Shown here one piece after another: positions 35,706-45,915 of a stretch of DNA of 64,000 bases. How positions within the stretch are numbered: the stretch's first letter is position 1; each line of letters opens with the position of its first letter. The notes beneath the pieces were generated by a model. That model had not been told where the DNA came from, did no database searches, and worked only from the letters and a program-made list of their open reading frames with translations. Source of the DNA: Flavobacterium ardleyense (lineage in GTDB: Bacteria; Bacteroidota; Bacteroidia; Flavobacteriales; Flavobacteriaceae); contig NZ_CP137891.1 of the NCBI RefSeq assembly GCF_033547075.1, forward strand, positions 682,001 to 746,000, written 5' to 3'. A program made the translations under genes and the position numbers.

Positions 35706-37022
35706 ATGCTGAACCTTTTTGATTTATCACTTCTAGTAAATGGTTTTCCGATGGCGAAAGCACGCAAAAAATTAGCTGCGATTGTAGGTATTTCAGAAGA
35801 TAAATATGCTCAATTCACAGATGATGTAAAAAAAGAAATCCTAGAATACCACCTTGCCAACAATCCCTTTTATAAAGAATTCATTGGAAATCGAGTTACC
35901 AACACATGGACTGATCTTCCCGTTATGCAGAAAAAAGATCTGCAAAGACCTTTAGCTGAAAGACTTTCGAATGACTTTACAATCAAAAATGTTTATATCA
36001 ACAAAACTTCCGGATCGAGCGGTGCGCCATTTGTTTTTGCCAAAGACAAAGAATACCACGCTTTGATTTGGGCAAACATTATGCGCAAAATGCACTGGCA
36101 CGGCGTGAACTACAACAAATCTTGGCAGGCTAGATTCTACGGCATGCCGGTTGATTTTTTAGGTAAAACCAAAGTTCGAATCAAAGATTTTCTGAGTCAT
36201 CGCTTTCGTTTTAATATTTTTGATTCTAGCGATCAAGCACTAGAAAAAGTTGTCGAAAAATTTAGAAATAAGAAATTTTATTATATCAATGGCTACACAA
36301 GTTCGATAGTCTTGCTGGCAAAATTTCTGCAGAGGAAAGAAATTATTCTCAAAAACATCTGCCCTACTCTTCGCGTTTGCGTGGTGACAAGCGAAATGCT
36401 TTTTGCCGATGATAAGATTTTGCTGGAAGAGCAATTTGGAGTGCCCGTAATCAACGAGTATGGTTCGGCTGAACTTGATATCATTGCCCTAGAAGATCCC
36501 GAAGGAAAATGGCTTGTAAATGCCGAAACCGTGTTTGTCGAAATTCTCGATGATGATAACAATCCTGTGCCTTTGGGCGAAGAAGGAAAAATAGTGGTGA
36601 CTGCTCTGTACAATAAGGCACATCCTATGATTCGATATGAAGTGGGAGATCGCGGCGCTTTGTCCGAAAATAGTACCGCAAAATATCCGATTCTAAAAAA
36701 ACTGACCGGTCGGACCAACGATATTGCAATATTACCTAGCGGAAAAATCGCTTCGGGAATGACCTTTTACTCTATCACCAAAAAGCTTTTTGACGACGAA
36801 GGAAATGTAAAAGAATTTGTAATTGTCCAGCTCAAACCAAATACTTTTGAGATTATATATACAAGTGATAACCCTCTGACAACCACTGAAACTGAAAATA
36901 TTAAAAGTGCCTTTTCGGCATTCTTGGAACCTGGGCTGACTTTAATTTTAAACAGAAAAAAAACTTTGGAGCGAAGTTCAGCAGGAAAGTTAAAACAATT
37001 TACTTCTGAGGTAATTTCTTGA
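35706..37022 (+). CDS. Phenylacetate-CoA ligase/CapK-like adenylate-forming enzyme
   Basis: The protein is 438 aa from the ATG at 35706. The ATP-binding loop of the ANL superfamily is seen as NKTSGSSGAPF near residue 100. NEYGSAE near 250 and a YEVGDRG segment near 315 are also typical. PaaK/CapK proteins activate carboxylic acids with ATP, and CapK-type members sit in capsule loci with unknown substrates. Here it is at the edge of a polysaccharide locus, on the opposite strand, with its last 23 bases overlapping a glycosyltransferase gene. No paa pathway genes are nearby, so a role in modifying surface sugars is more likely. Confidence 0.82.
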   Translation: MLNLFDLSLLVNGFPMAKARKKLAAIVGISEDKYAQFTDDVKKEILEYHLANNPFYKEFIGNRVTNTWTDLPVMQKKDLQRPLAERLSNDFTIKNVYINKTSGSSGAPFVFAKDKEYHALIWANIMRKMHWHGVNYNKSWQARFYGMPVDFLGKTKVRIKDFLSHRFRFNIFDSSDQALEKVVEKFRNKKFYYINGYTSSIVLLAKFLQRKEIILKNICPTLRVCVVTSEMLFADDKILLEEQFGVPVINEYGSAELDIIALEDPEGKWLVNAETVFVEILDDDNNPVPLGEEGKIVVTALYNKAHPMIRYEVGDRGALSENSTAKYPILKKLTGRTNDIAILPSGKIASGMTFYSITKKLFDDEGNVKEFVIVQLKPNTFEIIYTSDNPLTTTETENIKSAFSAFLEPGLTLILNRKKTLERSSAGKLKQFTSEVIS

Positions 37023-37776
37023 TATAAACTGGTTTGACTAGAAAATGAATCCATAGAAATAATACCATAGAAGCAAGAGACGCAAAAATACTTAGTTTGT
37101 GAAATTTTCTGTAAACATTGTAGTTATGTTTCAGAAGCGCGACTTTACCAGATGAAACACTCTGATCTCCAATTCGATAAAAGGCCAAACTTTCGGGAAT
37201 TGCATGAGCTAATGGAACTTTTCTAAGAATATCAAGCCACAAAGTCCAATCTTGTCTTTTACGTGCATTATCTATCGTTAATTTTCCTACTTTTTCAGAA
37301 TCATATATTGCAGTGAGGTTCCCAATCCAATTGGAAGTAAACATATTCGAAAAACTCAAAGTGTCTGGCGCTGTAATCTGCGTTCCAGTCTCTATGCCAT
37401 CAGAAGAGATCAAATCATAATGACTAAAACAAAATGGATAATTATTGGCCTGCATGAAGGCAAGTTGTTTTTCTAACTTGTCTTCTCGCCAAAGATCATC
37501 GGCATCAAGAAATGCAATATACCTTCCTTGGGCCTTCTGGAGTGCTGTATTTCTTGCAACACCCGTTCCCGAATTTTGATTCAGCTGCTGTATTGAAATC
37601 CTTCTGTCTTTCGCGCAAGCGTGCTTAACAATTTTGACCGTAGTATCTGTCGAAAGATCATCAACAATAAGAAGTTCCCAATTGGTAAAAGTTTGATTTT
37701 GAATAGTTTGAATTGCCTGCTCAATATACTTCTCGGCATTGTAGGCGGGCATAATTATGGAGACAAGCGGCGCCAT
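37000..37776 (-). CDS. Glycosyltransferase family 2
   Basis: The protein is 258 aa from the ATG at 37776 (MAPLVSIIMPAYN). The frame is open further upstream, but only inside the sugar transferase gene. The GT-A signals are VSIIMPAYNAEKYIEQ at the start, LLIVDDLSTD near residue 40 and AFLDADDLW (the DxD metal site) near 90. A hydrophobic stretch lies near the C-terminus. It starts at the stop of the sugar transferase gene (TAATG), so it is coupled to the initiating enzyme and probably adds an early sugar of the repeat unit. Confidence 0.9.
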   Translation of the reverse strand: MAPLVSIIMPAYNAEKYIEQAIQTIQNQTFTNWELLIVDDLSTDTTVKIVKHACAKDRRISIQQLNQNSGTGVARNTALQKAQGRYIAFLDADDLWREDKLEKQLAFMQANNYPFCFSHYDLISSDGIETGTQITAPDTLSFSNMFTSNWIGNLTAIYDSEKVGKLTIDNARKRQDWTLWLDILRKVPLAHAIPESLAFYRIGDQSVSSGKVALLKHNYNVYRKFHKLSIFASLASMVLFLWIHFLVKPVYIKKLPQK

Positions 37777-39143
37777 TAATAGGCTTTTTCTTCTCCTTTG
37801 AAGATATTGATAACGGTTTGAATTATTATTTTGATATCCAAAAGTAGTGACCAATTTTCTATATAAAACACATCAAATTTAATGCGGTTTATCATATCTT
37901 CATCTGTTTCTATCTCACCTCGATACCCACGTACTTGAGCAAGTCCAGTAATGCCAGGTTTGATATAATGACGAATCATATACTTCTTTATCTTTTGCCC
38001 GTATACGTAATTTTGAGCCCAAAGATGCGGTCTTGGACCAACCACTGACATATCTCCGATTAAAACATTCAAAAATTGTGGCGTCTCATCAATACTAGTT
38101 TTTCTGATAAATCTTCCGATTCTTGTTACGCGCGGATCATCTTTTCTAGCTTCAACTTCGGTAGTTGAATTCACCCGCATTGACCTAAATTTATAACAAG
38201 AAAATTCGTTTTCGTCAAGTCCTGGTCTACCTTGTTTAAAAAATATTGGTCCCTTAGATTCTAACTTAATCAAAATTGCGAGAATTGGAATAAGCCAAGA
38301 AAGTATAAAAACCATTACTAATAAAGAAAAGACAATATCAAAACTGCGCTTAATAATTTTATTTATAGGATCGTGCAAAGCGGTTTTGCGCAACGATAAT
38401 ACAGGAAAAAGTTCGTAATAATTTGTAACGAGATTTTTTGAAAATAATTGGGCGCTATCGGGTATAAATTTGATCGTCTTGCCGTGATTCTCTGAGAAAG
38501 TAATTAATTTTTTTAATCTTTCGTCGGATAATTCATTAAGAGAACAATAAATTTCATCTACCTTATTCTGCTTTACATAAGACTTTATATCGTCAATCCT
38601 ACCTAAAACGTCCTCGTTTTGAACTTTATCTGAAAAATAACCTACAAATCGATATCCGTAGTCTACACGTTTATCAAATAGCTGTCGTAACTGTCTTGAT
38701 TCCGGTGTGCAACCTACAATAATTGCGGATCTAAAGTTGCTTCCGGTCATAATTCTATACTTTTTCAAATAATAAAAAAGCAAAAATTTAAAGGTAACTA
38801 TCACACATAAAGTTGCTAGCATGTACTTTGCAACAGCATTTCCACTAAAAAAAGCGGTATCTACAAAGGGAAAATATGCAATTACAACCAATAGAAAAAG
38901 CACCATCTGCTGTGACAGTTTTCTCAGAATTTCTACCGGAGTAGTAAAACGATAAACCGCATAAAATTTAATTATAATTGCAATAGTAAGCCATGCTACA
39001 ATTTGATAGAAAGCGAAAGCAATGAAGTGTAGATTTAGCTCTCGCAAAAAGTATAATCCAAAAAGTACCACGACAAATAGGTCGAAGATAATACTTAATG
39101 GTCGAATATATTTTGAATATCTACCTATTTGTGCTGTAGTCAT
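37776..39143 (-). CDS. Polyprenyl-phosphate sugar-1-phosphate transferase (WcaJ-like)
   Basis: This 455-aa enzyme starts a polysaccharide repeat unit by moving sugar-1-phosphate to undecaprenyl phosphate in the inner membrane. It has four N-terminal membrane helices, a central CoA-binding-like domain (FRSAIIVGCTPESRQL near 137), a fifth helix near 275-300 and the catalytic C-terminal domain with KRSFDIVFS, the FSCYKFRSM motif and a VVGPRPH motif. This is the full-length WcaJ/WbaP layout. It is three bases downstream of the UDP-glucuronate decarboxylase gene. Confidence 0.93.
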   Translation of the reverse strand: MTTAQIGRYSKYIRPLSIIFDLFVVVLFGLYFLRELNLHFIAFAFYQIVAWLTIAIIIKFYAVYRFTTPVEILRKLSQQMVLFLLVVIAYFPFVDTAFFSGNAVAKYMLATLCVIVTFKFLLFYYLKKYRIMTGSNFRSAIIVGCTPESRQLRQLFDKRVDYGYRFVGYFSDKVQNEDVLGRIDDIKSYVKQNKVDEIYCSLNELSDERLKKLITFSENHGKTIKFIPDSAQLFSKNLVTNYYELFPVLSLRKTALHDPINKIIKRSFDIVFSLLVMVFILSWLIPILAILIKLESKGPIFFKQGRPGLDENEFSCYKFRSMRVNSTTEVEARKDDPRVTRIGRFIRKTSIDETPQFLNVLIGDMSVVGPRPHLWAQNYVYGQKIKKYMIRHYIKPGITGLAQVRGYRGEIETDEDMINRIKFDVFYIENWSLLLDIKIIIQTVINIFKGEEKAY

Positions 39144-39146
39144 TTG

Positions 39147-40136
39147 CTAGTGAATAAAACCTGTAAAATCTTTATGCTCTTCTTCCTTAAGTTGCTCTTC
39201 TGGAAGATTTCTGAAGTAATCGTACGTAATTTTCATACCTTCTTCTCTAGAAACTTTTGCTTCCCAACCCAAAAGTTCTTTAGCTCTAGTAGTATCTGGC
39301 TGGCGTTGTAAAGGATCGTTCATCGGGAGTGGATGGTAAACAACTTTTTGCTTGGTTCCAGTTAATTTTATTATCTCATCAGCAAAATCCTTAATCGTGA
39401 TTTCGTCAGGATTTCCAATATTTACCGGATAAACGTAATCAGAGTGTAGCAATCTGAAGATTCCTTCTACCTGATCATCCACATAACAAAATGAACGCGT
39501 CTGACTACCATCTCCAAAAATTGTGAGGTCTTCACCTCTCAACGCTTGCCCGATAAAAGCAGGAATTACGCGACCATCATTGAGTCTCATCCTTGGTCCG
39601 TAAGTATTAAATATTCTCACAATGCGTGTTTCTACACCGTGAAAAGTATGGTAGGCCATAGTAATAGATTCTTGAAAACGCTTGGCTTCGTCATAAACTC
39701 CACGTGGTCCAATTGTATTTACGTTTCCGTAATAATCTTCGGTCTGTGGGTGTACAAGAGGATCGCCATACACTTCGGAGGTAGATGCGATAAGAATTCT
39801 CGCCTTTTTTACGCGCGCTAATCCAAGCAAATTATGCGTCCCAAGTGACCCGACTTTTAAAGTCTGAATAGGGATTCTCAAATAATCTATTGGACTTGCC
39901 GGAGAAGCAAAATGTAGTATATAATCAAGCTCTCCAGGTACGTTAATAAATTTGGTTATATCGTGGTGGTAAAACTCAAAGTGCTCAAGTTTAAACAGAT
40001 GCTCGATGTTTTTCAGATTACCAGTAATAAGATTATCCATACCAATTACATGATATCCTTCGGCAATAAAGCGGTCACAAAGATGCGAACCCAAGAAGCC
40101 CGCAGCCCCAGTGATAAGTATTCTTTTCATCTTCAA
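39147..40136 (-). CDS. UDP-glucuronate decarboxylase (UDP-xylose synthase)
   Basis: This 329-aa extended SDR enzyme has NAD-binding GAAGFLGSH at residues 10-18, the active-site STSEVYGDP and YDEAK (Tyr and Lys), and [10 protein letters not shown]. This combination is characteristic of Uxs, which converts UDP-glucuronate to UDP-xylose; a dTDP-glucose dehydratase would have a different central motif. The product would feed the polysaccharide. It is just upstream of the initiating sugar transferase. A second ATG (MKRIL) two codons later is an equally good start. Confidence 0.87.
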   Translation of the reverse strand: MKMKRILITGAAGFLGSHLCDRFIAEGYHVIGMDNLITGNLKNIEHLFKLEHFEFYHHDITKFINVPGELDYILHFASPASPIDYLRIPIQTLKVGSLGTHNLLGLARVKKARILIASTSEVYGDPLVHPQTEDYYGNVNTIGPRGVYDEAKRFQESITMAYHTFHGVETRIVRIFNTYGPRMRLNDGRVIPAFIGQALRGEDLTIFGDGSQTRSFCYVDDQVEGIFRLLHSDYVYPVNIGNPDEITIKDFADEIIKLTGTKQKVVYHPLPMNDPLQRQPDTTRAKELLGWEAKVSREEGMKITYDYFRNLPEEQLKEEEHKDFTGFIH

Positions 40137-40294
40137 AATTTAACCTGCAAGATATGATAAAACCATAATATCATCATAATATTTAAGCCATTTATTACCG
40201 CTGCAATTGTGCTGCACTGTAAAGTTGACCAACTCAAAGAAATGGATTAGAACTTATAAAATAGCTTCTTAAGTCTAGATAAACTACTAAAAAA

Positions 40295-41011
40295 TTACGG
40301 ATTTGTAGACCATAACGAAGCTGATTTCAACATGGCACGTCTAGGAAGTTGAAGTGAAGCCACAATAAGTTGGGCAAAATCTTCTGATTGTAAAACTTTT
40401 TCGGGATCACCGTCTGTAATTCCCAATTCTAAAGACATATCAGATGCAATTGTACTTGGTGTAAGTGTGCAAACTCTAATATTATCTTTTCGCACCTCTT
40501 TCATCAATGCTTCTGAAAGTCCGATAACGGCAAATTTTGATGCTGAATATGCAGATGTTCCTGCATTACCAGAAAGTCCAGCCGTAGAAGAAACATTTAT
40601 AATATCACCTTGATTTTTTTCAATTAGAAATGGTAAAACTTCTCTAGTTACATAATACATTCCCATTACGTTGGTTTGCATCATTTTTGCCCACTGCTCC
40701 GCTTCCATTTCTAGAAATTTTCCAAAGGCAGCAATTCCAGCATTATTTACCAAAATATCAACTCCACCAAGATCTTGTACAAGTTGTTGAATTGCAATTT
40801 TTACTTCTTGGTGATTTCCAACATCAAAGGATGCGTAAGTCGCTTTTACTCCAAGAGCACGCAATTCTTCGGCAGTTTCTTTCAGTCGAGTTTCATCTCG
40901 TCCGGTAATTGCGACATCGATTCCTAATTTGGCGAAAGCCAGAGCAGTTGCCTTTCCTAAACCTCTGCTACCACCAGTAATTATTGCTTTTTTTCCTTGA
41001 AGATTTTCCAT
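40295..41011 (-). CDS. SDR family oxidoreductase (FabG-like)
   Basis: This 238-aa classical short-chain dehydrogenase has TGGSRGLG at residues 12-19, NNAG near 90, the catalytic Ser in NVSSTAG and Tyr-x-x-x-Lys in YSASK. The arginine after the second strand (ITGRDE) suggests NADP. It is annotated in many genomes as 3-ketoacyl-ACP reductase, but single copies like this, outside a fatty acid gene cluster, can reduce varied keto compounds. It is separated from both neighbours by gaps of 85-160 bases. Confidence 0.85.
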   Translation of the reverse strand: MENLQGKKAIITGGSRGLGKATALAFAKLGIDVAITGRDETRLKETAEELRALGVKATYASFDVGNHQEVKIAIQQLVQDLGGVDILVNNAGIAAFGKFLEMEAEQWAKMMQTNVMGMYYVTREVLPFLIEKNQGDIINVSSTAGLSGNAGTSAYSASKFAVIGLSEALMKEVRKDNIRVCTLTPSTIASDMSLELGITDGDPEKVLQSEDFAQLIVASLQLPRRAMLKSASLWSTNP

Positions 41012-41095
41012 AGCTACTTGTATCTTTATATTTATTTGAAGATGTAAAGTTACAAATAAGAATTTGTGCAGCGTTAAATTAACGTTTCAAATGCC

Positions 41096-42430
41096 TTAGT
41101 GCCGTTGAATCTTCGAATTCTCCTTATTGAATAAGCCCGAATTAAAAAGGCAATAAAACGCCGTAAAGAATATAATTCCGCGCTGTCTAGCCAAGAAAGA
41201 TTCGGTTAAGAAAAGGCTAATCATTAAAATCGCAAAGCAAATATGTACAAAATCTCTGCGATGCAAACCATTATAAAGATTAATTCCTAACATCGCAACG
41301 ATTAGCAAAAATCCAAATATCCCAAGTTCAGCAAAGAACTGAATGTATTGATTGTGAAAATTTTTGTCGTGGTAGCCCTCATGGGTTTCACTACCCATAA
41401 AAATGCTATGTTCTTTGGCTTTCGCCAAAATTTTAGCGTCGGTTGCATTGAGGCCATATCCGGTAAAAAAGATTGGTTCTTCCTGAAGCAGTTCGGCAAA
41501 AATCCGAACCTGATATACTCTGAAAGCTGTTCCGGGAAAATATTGATTGTCTGAAAACTTTTGGGTATTCCAAGCTTCGGCAACACTCACATTTAATACT
41601 TGTCCTTGACCAATATCCTGATTTATAGTTCCTGATTCTTCATTTGATTGAAATTCAATTAAAAATCGATCGGCGATATTTGAAGTAAAAAATACCGCTG
41701 CCAATGCTATAGGAACAATTAATAGTAGAATGTAACTTTTGTTTTTATTTCTAAAAAAATTAATCAATTCATGAACTACGGTAAGCAGTACAAATACTAT
41801 GATAATATTTTTTGAAGATAGAAGTAAAATAAATAATGCTAGAATCATCATACAGATTCTATCTGCCCAGGTTTTAGATTTTTTATTTAGAAAATAGAAA
41901 AATCCAATCGCCACAAACACCGAAACATGAATGGCATTGACTTCTTTGGTAACAAGTTCATGGTAAAAAAACACTTCGATATTGCCCGATAAAAAGTATT
42001 TTACGATAGCATTTAGCAAAAACAGAAAACTGCTGATGCTGATTCCGTAGCTGTAATATTTTAAAAAATTTTGTTTGCTACTTTCAGAAAACTTGGGCAT
42101 AATTATAAATGCAATCGGAATCAAGATAATAGGAACAACTTTTCCGAGTGCCTTGAGAATTTCGGAAGTATCCAGTGTCCAAATTAACGATACTGCCATC
42201 AGAAAATAAAGTAATATTGGAAGTAGCAAAACAAATTCTAGTTTGATGCCTCCCTTTCTTGAGCTTACAATTGCCGCCAAAACAAATAATGCTACTGCAA
42301 AGCTATTCACCGCATGACCCAAAGGCAACACGAGAAGCATCAGTAGCAGGAAGAAAAATGCTTTATTTTGAAGCGTTTCTTTTTTTAGATTCTGATAGAC
42401 ATTTTTCAAAAAGTTCAAGATATTGTCCAT
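41096..42430 (-). CDS. O-antigen ligase/polymerase-like membrane protein (Wzy_C)
   Basis: This 444-aa protein has about eleven membrane helices and one large loop of about 90 residues near 270-360 that contains FAELLQEEPIFFTGYGLNATDA and ends at NQYIQFFAELGIFGFLL. The H-N-Q-Y-x-Q-x-x-x-E-x-G pattern is the Wzy_C (O-antigen ligase) signature. Members either polymerise repeat units or attach the polymer to lipid A. Its 5' end overlaps the upstream glycosyltransferase gene by 68 bases. A second protein of this class is at 44656-45915. Confidence 0.85.
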   Translation of the reverse strand: MDNILNFLKNVYQNLKKETLQNKAFFFLLLMLLVLPLGHAVNSFAVALFVLAAIVSSRKGGIKLEFVLLLPILLYFLMAVSLIWTLDTSEILKALGKVVPIILIPIAFIIMPKFSESSKQNFLKYYSYGISISSFLFLLNAIVKYFLSGNIEVFFYHELVTKEVNAIHVSVFVAIGFFYFLNKKSKTWADRICMMILALFILLLSSKNIIIVFVLLTVVHELINFFRNKNKSYILLLIVPIALAAVFFTSNIADRFLIEFQSNEESGTINQDIGQGQVLNVSVAEAWNTQKFSDNQYFPGTAFRVYQVRIFAELLQEEPIFFTGYGLNATDAKILAKAKEHSIFMGSETHEGYHDKNFHNQYIQFFAELGIFGFLLIVAMLGINLYNGLHRRDFVHICFAILMISLFLTESFLARQRGIIFFTAFYCLFNSGLFNKENSKIQRH

Positions 42431-43484
42431 TTATTTTATCCCAATTAAAATCGTTTTCAATCGCTTCAAAATTATTCTTAATCCAATTAAGTTTTTCCGA
42501 CCTCTTCGCAGTATTCAGTAAAGTCTGAACTTCTTTGGCATCCTTAAAGTAAAATGCATTGTCCTTGAGTACACCTCTATTAAAATCATTGTTGTGAGCT
42601 GCAATCAGCGCATTTGAAGCCATTGCCTCAAGTAACGAAGGGTTTGTACCTCCTACCGAATGTCCGTGGAAATAGAGCTTTGAGTAATTTCTAAGATTAT
42701 TAAGATGTTCTAAATTGTAGATTCCACCCACAAATCTGATAAAAGGGTATTGCTTAAATTTAGACTTTAAATATTCGCCATATTTGGTATCATGGTTTCC
42801 AATGACTAGAATTGGCGTCTGATCTTGCTCACTATTGAGAGCAACACCTTCAAGCACCATATCCATATTATTTTCAGGCTCAAAACGTGCCATCACCATA
42901 TTATAATTTCCAACTTCTACATTGTAATCCTTGAGCATTTCTACGTTTGGATTGTAAAAAGCATGTGCTCCGTAAGCTATATAAGTAGACTCTTTTTTGT
43001 ATTGCTTTTGCAAAAATGTTTGAATTCCCAAAGAATCTGATACCAGATGATCACTGCTCATCGCGGCAAGCCTTTCGGCAAATTTGAGAAATTGACGCAC
43101 TTTGGCTGAATATTTAGAACGCTTCCATTCCAAACCATCCATATTGGTGATGATAATTGAATTTTTAGGAAGTAAAAAATACCAAATAGAGTTGCTAGTA
43201 TAACCTAGCTGTAAAATGATATCGAAATTTCGTTTTCGAGAATCCATAATACAGTTGTAATCATAGATAAACTGTCCAAAAGTTCCCATTTTATGTTCGG
43301 GATCATTTTGATGAATTATTTTGACACCGTGAAAATCTATTTCTTGATACGGATGATTGTGTGAATTATATACAGAAACATCATGTCCTTGCTGCACGAG
43401 ATAAACCGAGAAAAATTCGGCAAATTGCTCAAAACCTCCGTAGTAGTTAGGAACACCTCTTGTGCCTAATATTGCTATCTTCAT
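42363..43484 (-). CDS. DUF1972-containing glycosyltransferase family 4
   Basis: This 373-aa GT-B glycosyltransferase opens with MKIAILGTRGVPNYYGGFEQFAEFF, the signature of the DUF1972 N-terminal domain found in rhamnosyltransferases. The C-terminal half has VVGGIYNLEHLNNLR-like and HGHSVGGTNPSLLEAMA, the E-x7-E type region that binds the donor nucleotide sugar. dTDP-rhamnose genes (rmlC and rmlD) in the same locus make rhamnose a reasonable donor, though this is inference. It overlaps the ligase/polymerase gene by 68 bases. Confidence 0.88.
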   Translation of the reverse strand: MKIAILGTRGVPNYYGGFEQFAEFFSVYLVQQGHDVSVYNSHNHPYQEIDFHGVKIIHQNDPEHKMGTFGQFIYDYNCIMDSRKRNFDIILQLGYTSNSIWYFLLPKNSIIITNMDGLEWKRSKYSAKVRQFLKFAERLAAMSSDHLVSDSLGIQTFLQKQYKKESTYIAYGAHAFYNPNVEMLKDYNVEVGNYNMVMARFEPENNMDMVLEGVALNSEQDQTPILVIGNHDTKYGEYLKSKFKQYPFIRFVGGIYNLEHLNNLRNYSKLYFHGHSVGGTNPSLLEAMASNALIAAHNNDFNRGVLKDNAFYFKDAKEVQTLLNTAKRSEKLNWIKNNFEAIENDFNWDKINGQYLELFEKCLSESKKRNASK

Positions 43485-43520
43485 AAAATTTTCTGCCGTG
43501 ATGACGACTTTAAATATTTA

Positions 43521-44690
43521 TTAATCTAAAATTTCTTCAAAGATTTTTTCAATCTTTTCTGTGTGTTTCTCCAATGTAAATGTAGAATATACACGCTCTT
43601 TTCCTGCTTTTCCAAAACGATTCTGCAAGTCTTTATCAACAATAAGTTTCTCCAAATATTCTGCTAGAGAATCTGCATTATTATTTTCGAATAAAAATCC
43701 AGTTTCTCCCGGAAGCACAATTTCGGTGAGTCCGCCGTGATTGGCAGCTACAACCGGCTTTGCATGCAACATCGCTTCAATCGCCACCATCCCGAAAGGT
43801 TCTGGCTCGGTAGAAGGCACCGAAGCAATATCTATCGAAGCCCAAAAATCATTGATATTCGTTTGGAACGGAATTATTACAACGCGCTCTTGAAGTTTAA
43901 ATTCTGCCACTCTGGCAATTAAATCCTCTTCAAAAAATTCTTGATTAGGCGGTGCCGATCCAATAAAGACTAATTTAATTTCAGGATATTTGGTTGCTAT
44001 TTTATTAAAAGCTTCCAATAACAACTGCTGTCCTTTCCAACTATTTATACGGCCCACGAGCCCAATAACAGTTTGCTCATTGCTAACTTTGAAGAATTTA
44101 GTTCGAATATTCTCAATTGTTTCAGTTGAAATTTCTTCGTATTTTGAAACATCAAGGCCATTCCAAACAAAATCTGATTTTGCGGTCAATTTATCGTTGC
44201 CTTCTATCCAAAAACGCATGGTTTCTTTGGAATCGTAAATGGCTACATCATTATACTCTGAACTTAGAAGTTTCTTGAAGGTTTGGTTAATTAACTTTGG
44301 CTTAGCCAAAATCTCCTGAACATGCCACAAGTGCTTTATATTGAATTTTCTTGCGAATAAGATTCCAATTAAAACTGCCAAAGTATGAGAATAGACTAGA
44401 CTGAAATTGTATTTCTTGTGCAAATCTTCCAACGCTTTCATTCCGTCTTGATACTCTTGAGCAAACTTTAGAATCCCTGCAGGCGTAAACATTTTACGGT
44501 AAAGTTTTAGAACTGGAGCAATAATAACTGTAATGTCATTTTTTCTAAGTTCATCAGTAAGCGGACCTTCAAAAGGTATTACAACAATTGGTTTGTATTT
44601 TGTTTTATCCAAACTGCATATAAACATCAGAATGGTTTTGTCTGAACCATATAACTCAGCTGACTGATGCAGGAATAGTATGTTTTTCAT
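43521..44690 (-). CDS. Glycosyltransferase family 4
   Basis: This 389-aa GT-B enzyme has an N-terminal acceptor domain (MKNILFLHQSAELYGSDKT) and a C-terminal donor domain with GLVGRINSWKGQQLLLEAF near 210, FIGSAPP near 245 and EPEPFGMVAIEAMLHAKPVVAANHGGLTEIV near 296-326. Its first 35 bases overlap the stop of the membrane polymerase gene. The sugar is not predictable from the sequence. Confidence 0.92.
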   Translation of the reverse strand: MKNILFLHQSAELYGSDKTILMFICSLDKTKYKPIVVIPFEGPLTDELRKNDITVIIAPVLKLYRKMFTPAGILKFAQEYQDGMKALEDLHKKYNFSLVYSHTLAVLIGILFARKFNIKHLWHVQEILAKPKLINQTFKKLLSSEYNDVAIYDSKETMRFWIEGNDKLTAKSDFVWNGLDVSKYEEISTETIENIRTKFFKVSNEQTVIGLVGRINSWKGQQLLLEAFNKIATKYPEIKLVFIGSAPPNQEFFEEDLIARVAEFKLQERVVIIPFQTNINDFWASIDIASVPSTEPEPFGMVAIEAMLHAKPVVAANHGGLTEIVLPGETGFLFENNNADSLAEYLEKLIVDKDLQNRFGKAGKERVYSTFTLEKHTEKIEKIFEEILD

Positions 44691-45915
44691 TATCGATTAG
44701 ATATTTGCGATAGGCGATTAAAAGCCCAATTAAAATAGATTTTGTTTCGGTTAGATTATAAAAGCCCAAAAATACCCAATTGGAAATAAATAAGAATATT
44801 CCAGTTCCTAAAAAGAGTAAATTTATCATTCGGACTTTGGGGTTTGTACTTTTTCGATTTATAAAAAAGAAAAATATAGTGTACAGATATATAAAAATTC
44901 CCACCAAACCAGATTTTAAGAACACGATCATAAAACCGTTGTGTAGAATTGAAATAAAGCGCAGTCGCATATCTCCCAAATACACATATTGTTTTAAATC
45001 GATTTTTGAACCTAGACCACGACCAAAAAGTATAGCCATTGTTCCATCTGTAGAAACTTGTCTAATGGTTTGAATATTTTCGTAAGATCTATAATTGTCA
45101 TTGAAATCTTTGTAATCCTTGCGATTGATGTGAGTTTTAAAAGGTTCGAGCGGCGCTACTTGAATTTTATAAAGTAGTCCTTCAAAACCTTTGGCAGACC
45201 GTCGCGGATTTGAATTTACAACTGCAGAATAAGCCACAATTCCTGTAATAAAGAGAGATGCGAAAATTATAATCGACTTTTTATTGACCGCAAAAATTCC
45301 TTTTAGTGCCAAATACAAGATCATTACCTGCAGGAAATTGGTTCGAGACAGATACATCAGCGCCGAAAATCCGACAATGGTTGTCAATATATATAGTTTC
45401 TTTTTAGAATATTCTAAACCAAATTCTTTATGAAAAATGAGCAGAAGCACTACATATATTTCGTAATCACTAAAGTATCCCGAATAAAATCGAAGATCGG
45501 CAACGGTGCGTGCGTGGTGAATAAAGATTGCGGAGAAAATTGTGTAAATATGAAAAACCGCTATGAATACGCCGGTATTCACGATCATATTCATCGCAAA
45601 TTTATGGTTGTATTTAAATAATTGATAACCGACCAAAAATCCAATAATTGGTTTGGATAAATAGGTAATATCTCTGAATACAAAATAAATTTCGGTGCCT
45701 TTGTATCTAAAATGAGATATAAAAGCGATGATTAAAATGATAATGTAAGGGACGATTAACTTTAGAATTTCAAAAGAATATTTCTTCTGTAATGTCAATA
45801 CAAATGTCAACGACCATGTAAAAAAGGTAAGTTCAAAATTACCGATATAGGGTACAGCAATACACGCCACATAGAGCAACTGCCAGAAAATATTTGGAGG
45901 AAGTTGTAGTTTCAT
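44656..45915 (-). CDS. O-antigen polymerase-like membrane protein (Wzy candidate)
   Basis: This 419-aa protein has ten to twelve hydrophobic helices and a large polar loop near residues 235-320 (RRSAKGFEGLLYK to GDMRLRFIS), followed by SILHNGFMIVFLKSGLVG. That is the H-N-G-x3-x4-G-x-x-G arrangement of Wzy-like polymerases. With the Wzx flippase at 46639 and the Wzz-like protein at 54865, it completes a Wzx/Wzy-dependent export pathway. Which of the two Wzy_C-like genes is the polymerase and which the ligase cannot be settled here. Confidence 0.8.
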   Translation of the reverse strand: MKLQLPPNIFWQLLYVACIAVPYIGNFELTFFTWSLTFVLTLQKKYSFEILKLIVPYIIILIIAFISHFRYKGTEIYFVFRDITYLSKPIIGFLVGYQLFKYNHKFAMNMIVNTGVFIAVFHIYTIFSAIFIHHARTVADLRFYSGYFSDYEIYVVLLLIFHKEFGLEYSKKKLYILTTIVGFSALMYLSRTNFLQVMILYLALKGIFAVNKKSIIIFASLFITGIVAYSAVVNSNPRRSAKGFEGLLYKIQVAPLEPFKTHINRKDYKDFNDNYRSYENIQTIRQVSTDGTMAILFGRGLGSKIDLKQYVYLGDMRLRFISILHNGFMIVFLKSGLVGIFIYLYTIFFFFINRKSTNPKVRMINLLFLGTGIFLFISNWVFLGFYNLTETKSILIGLLIAYRKYLIDNEKHTIPASVS

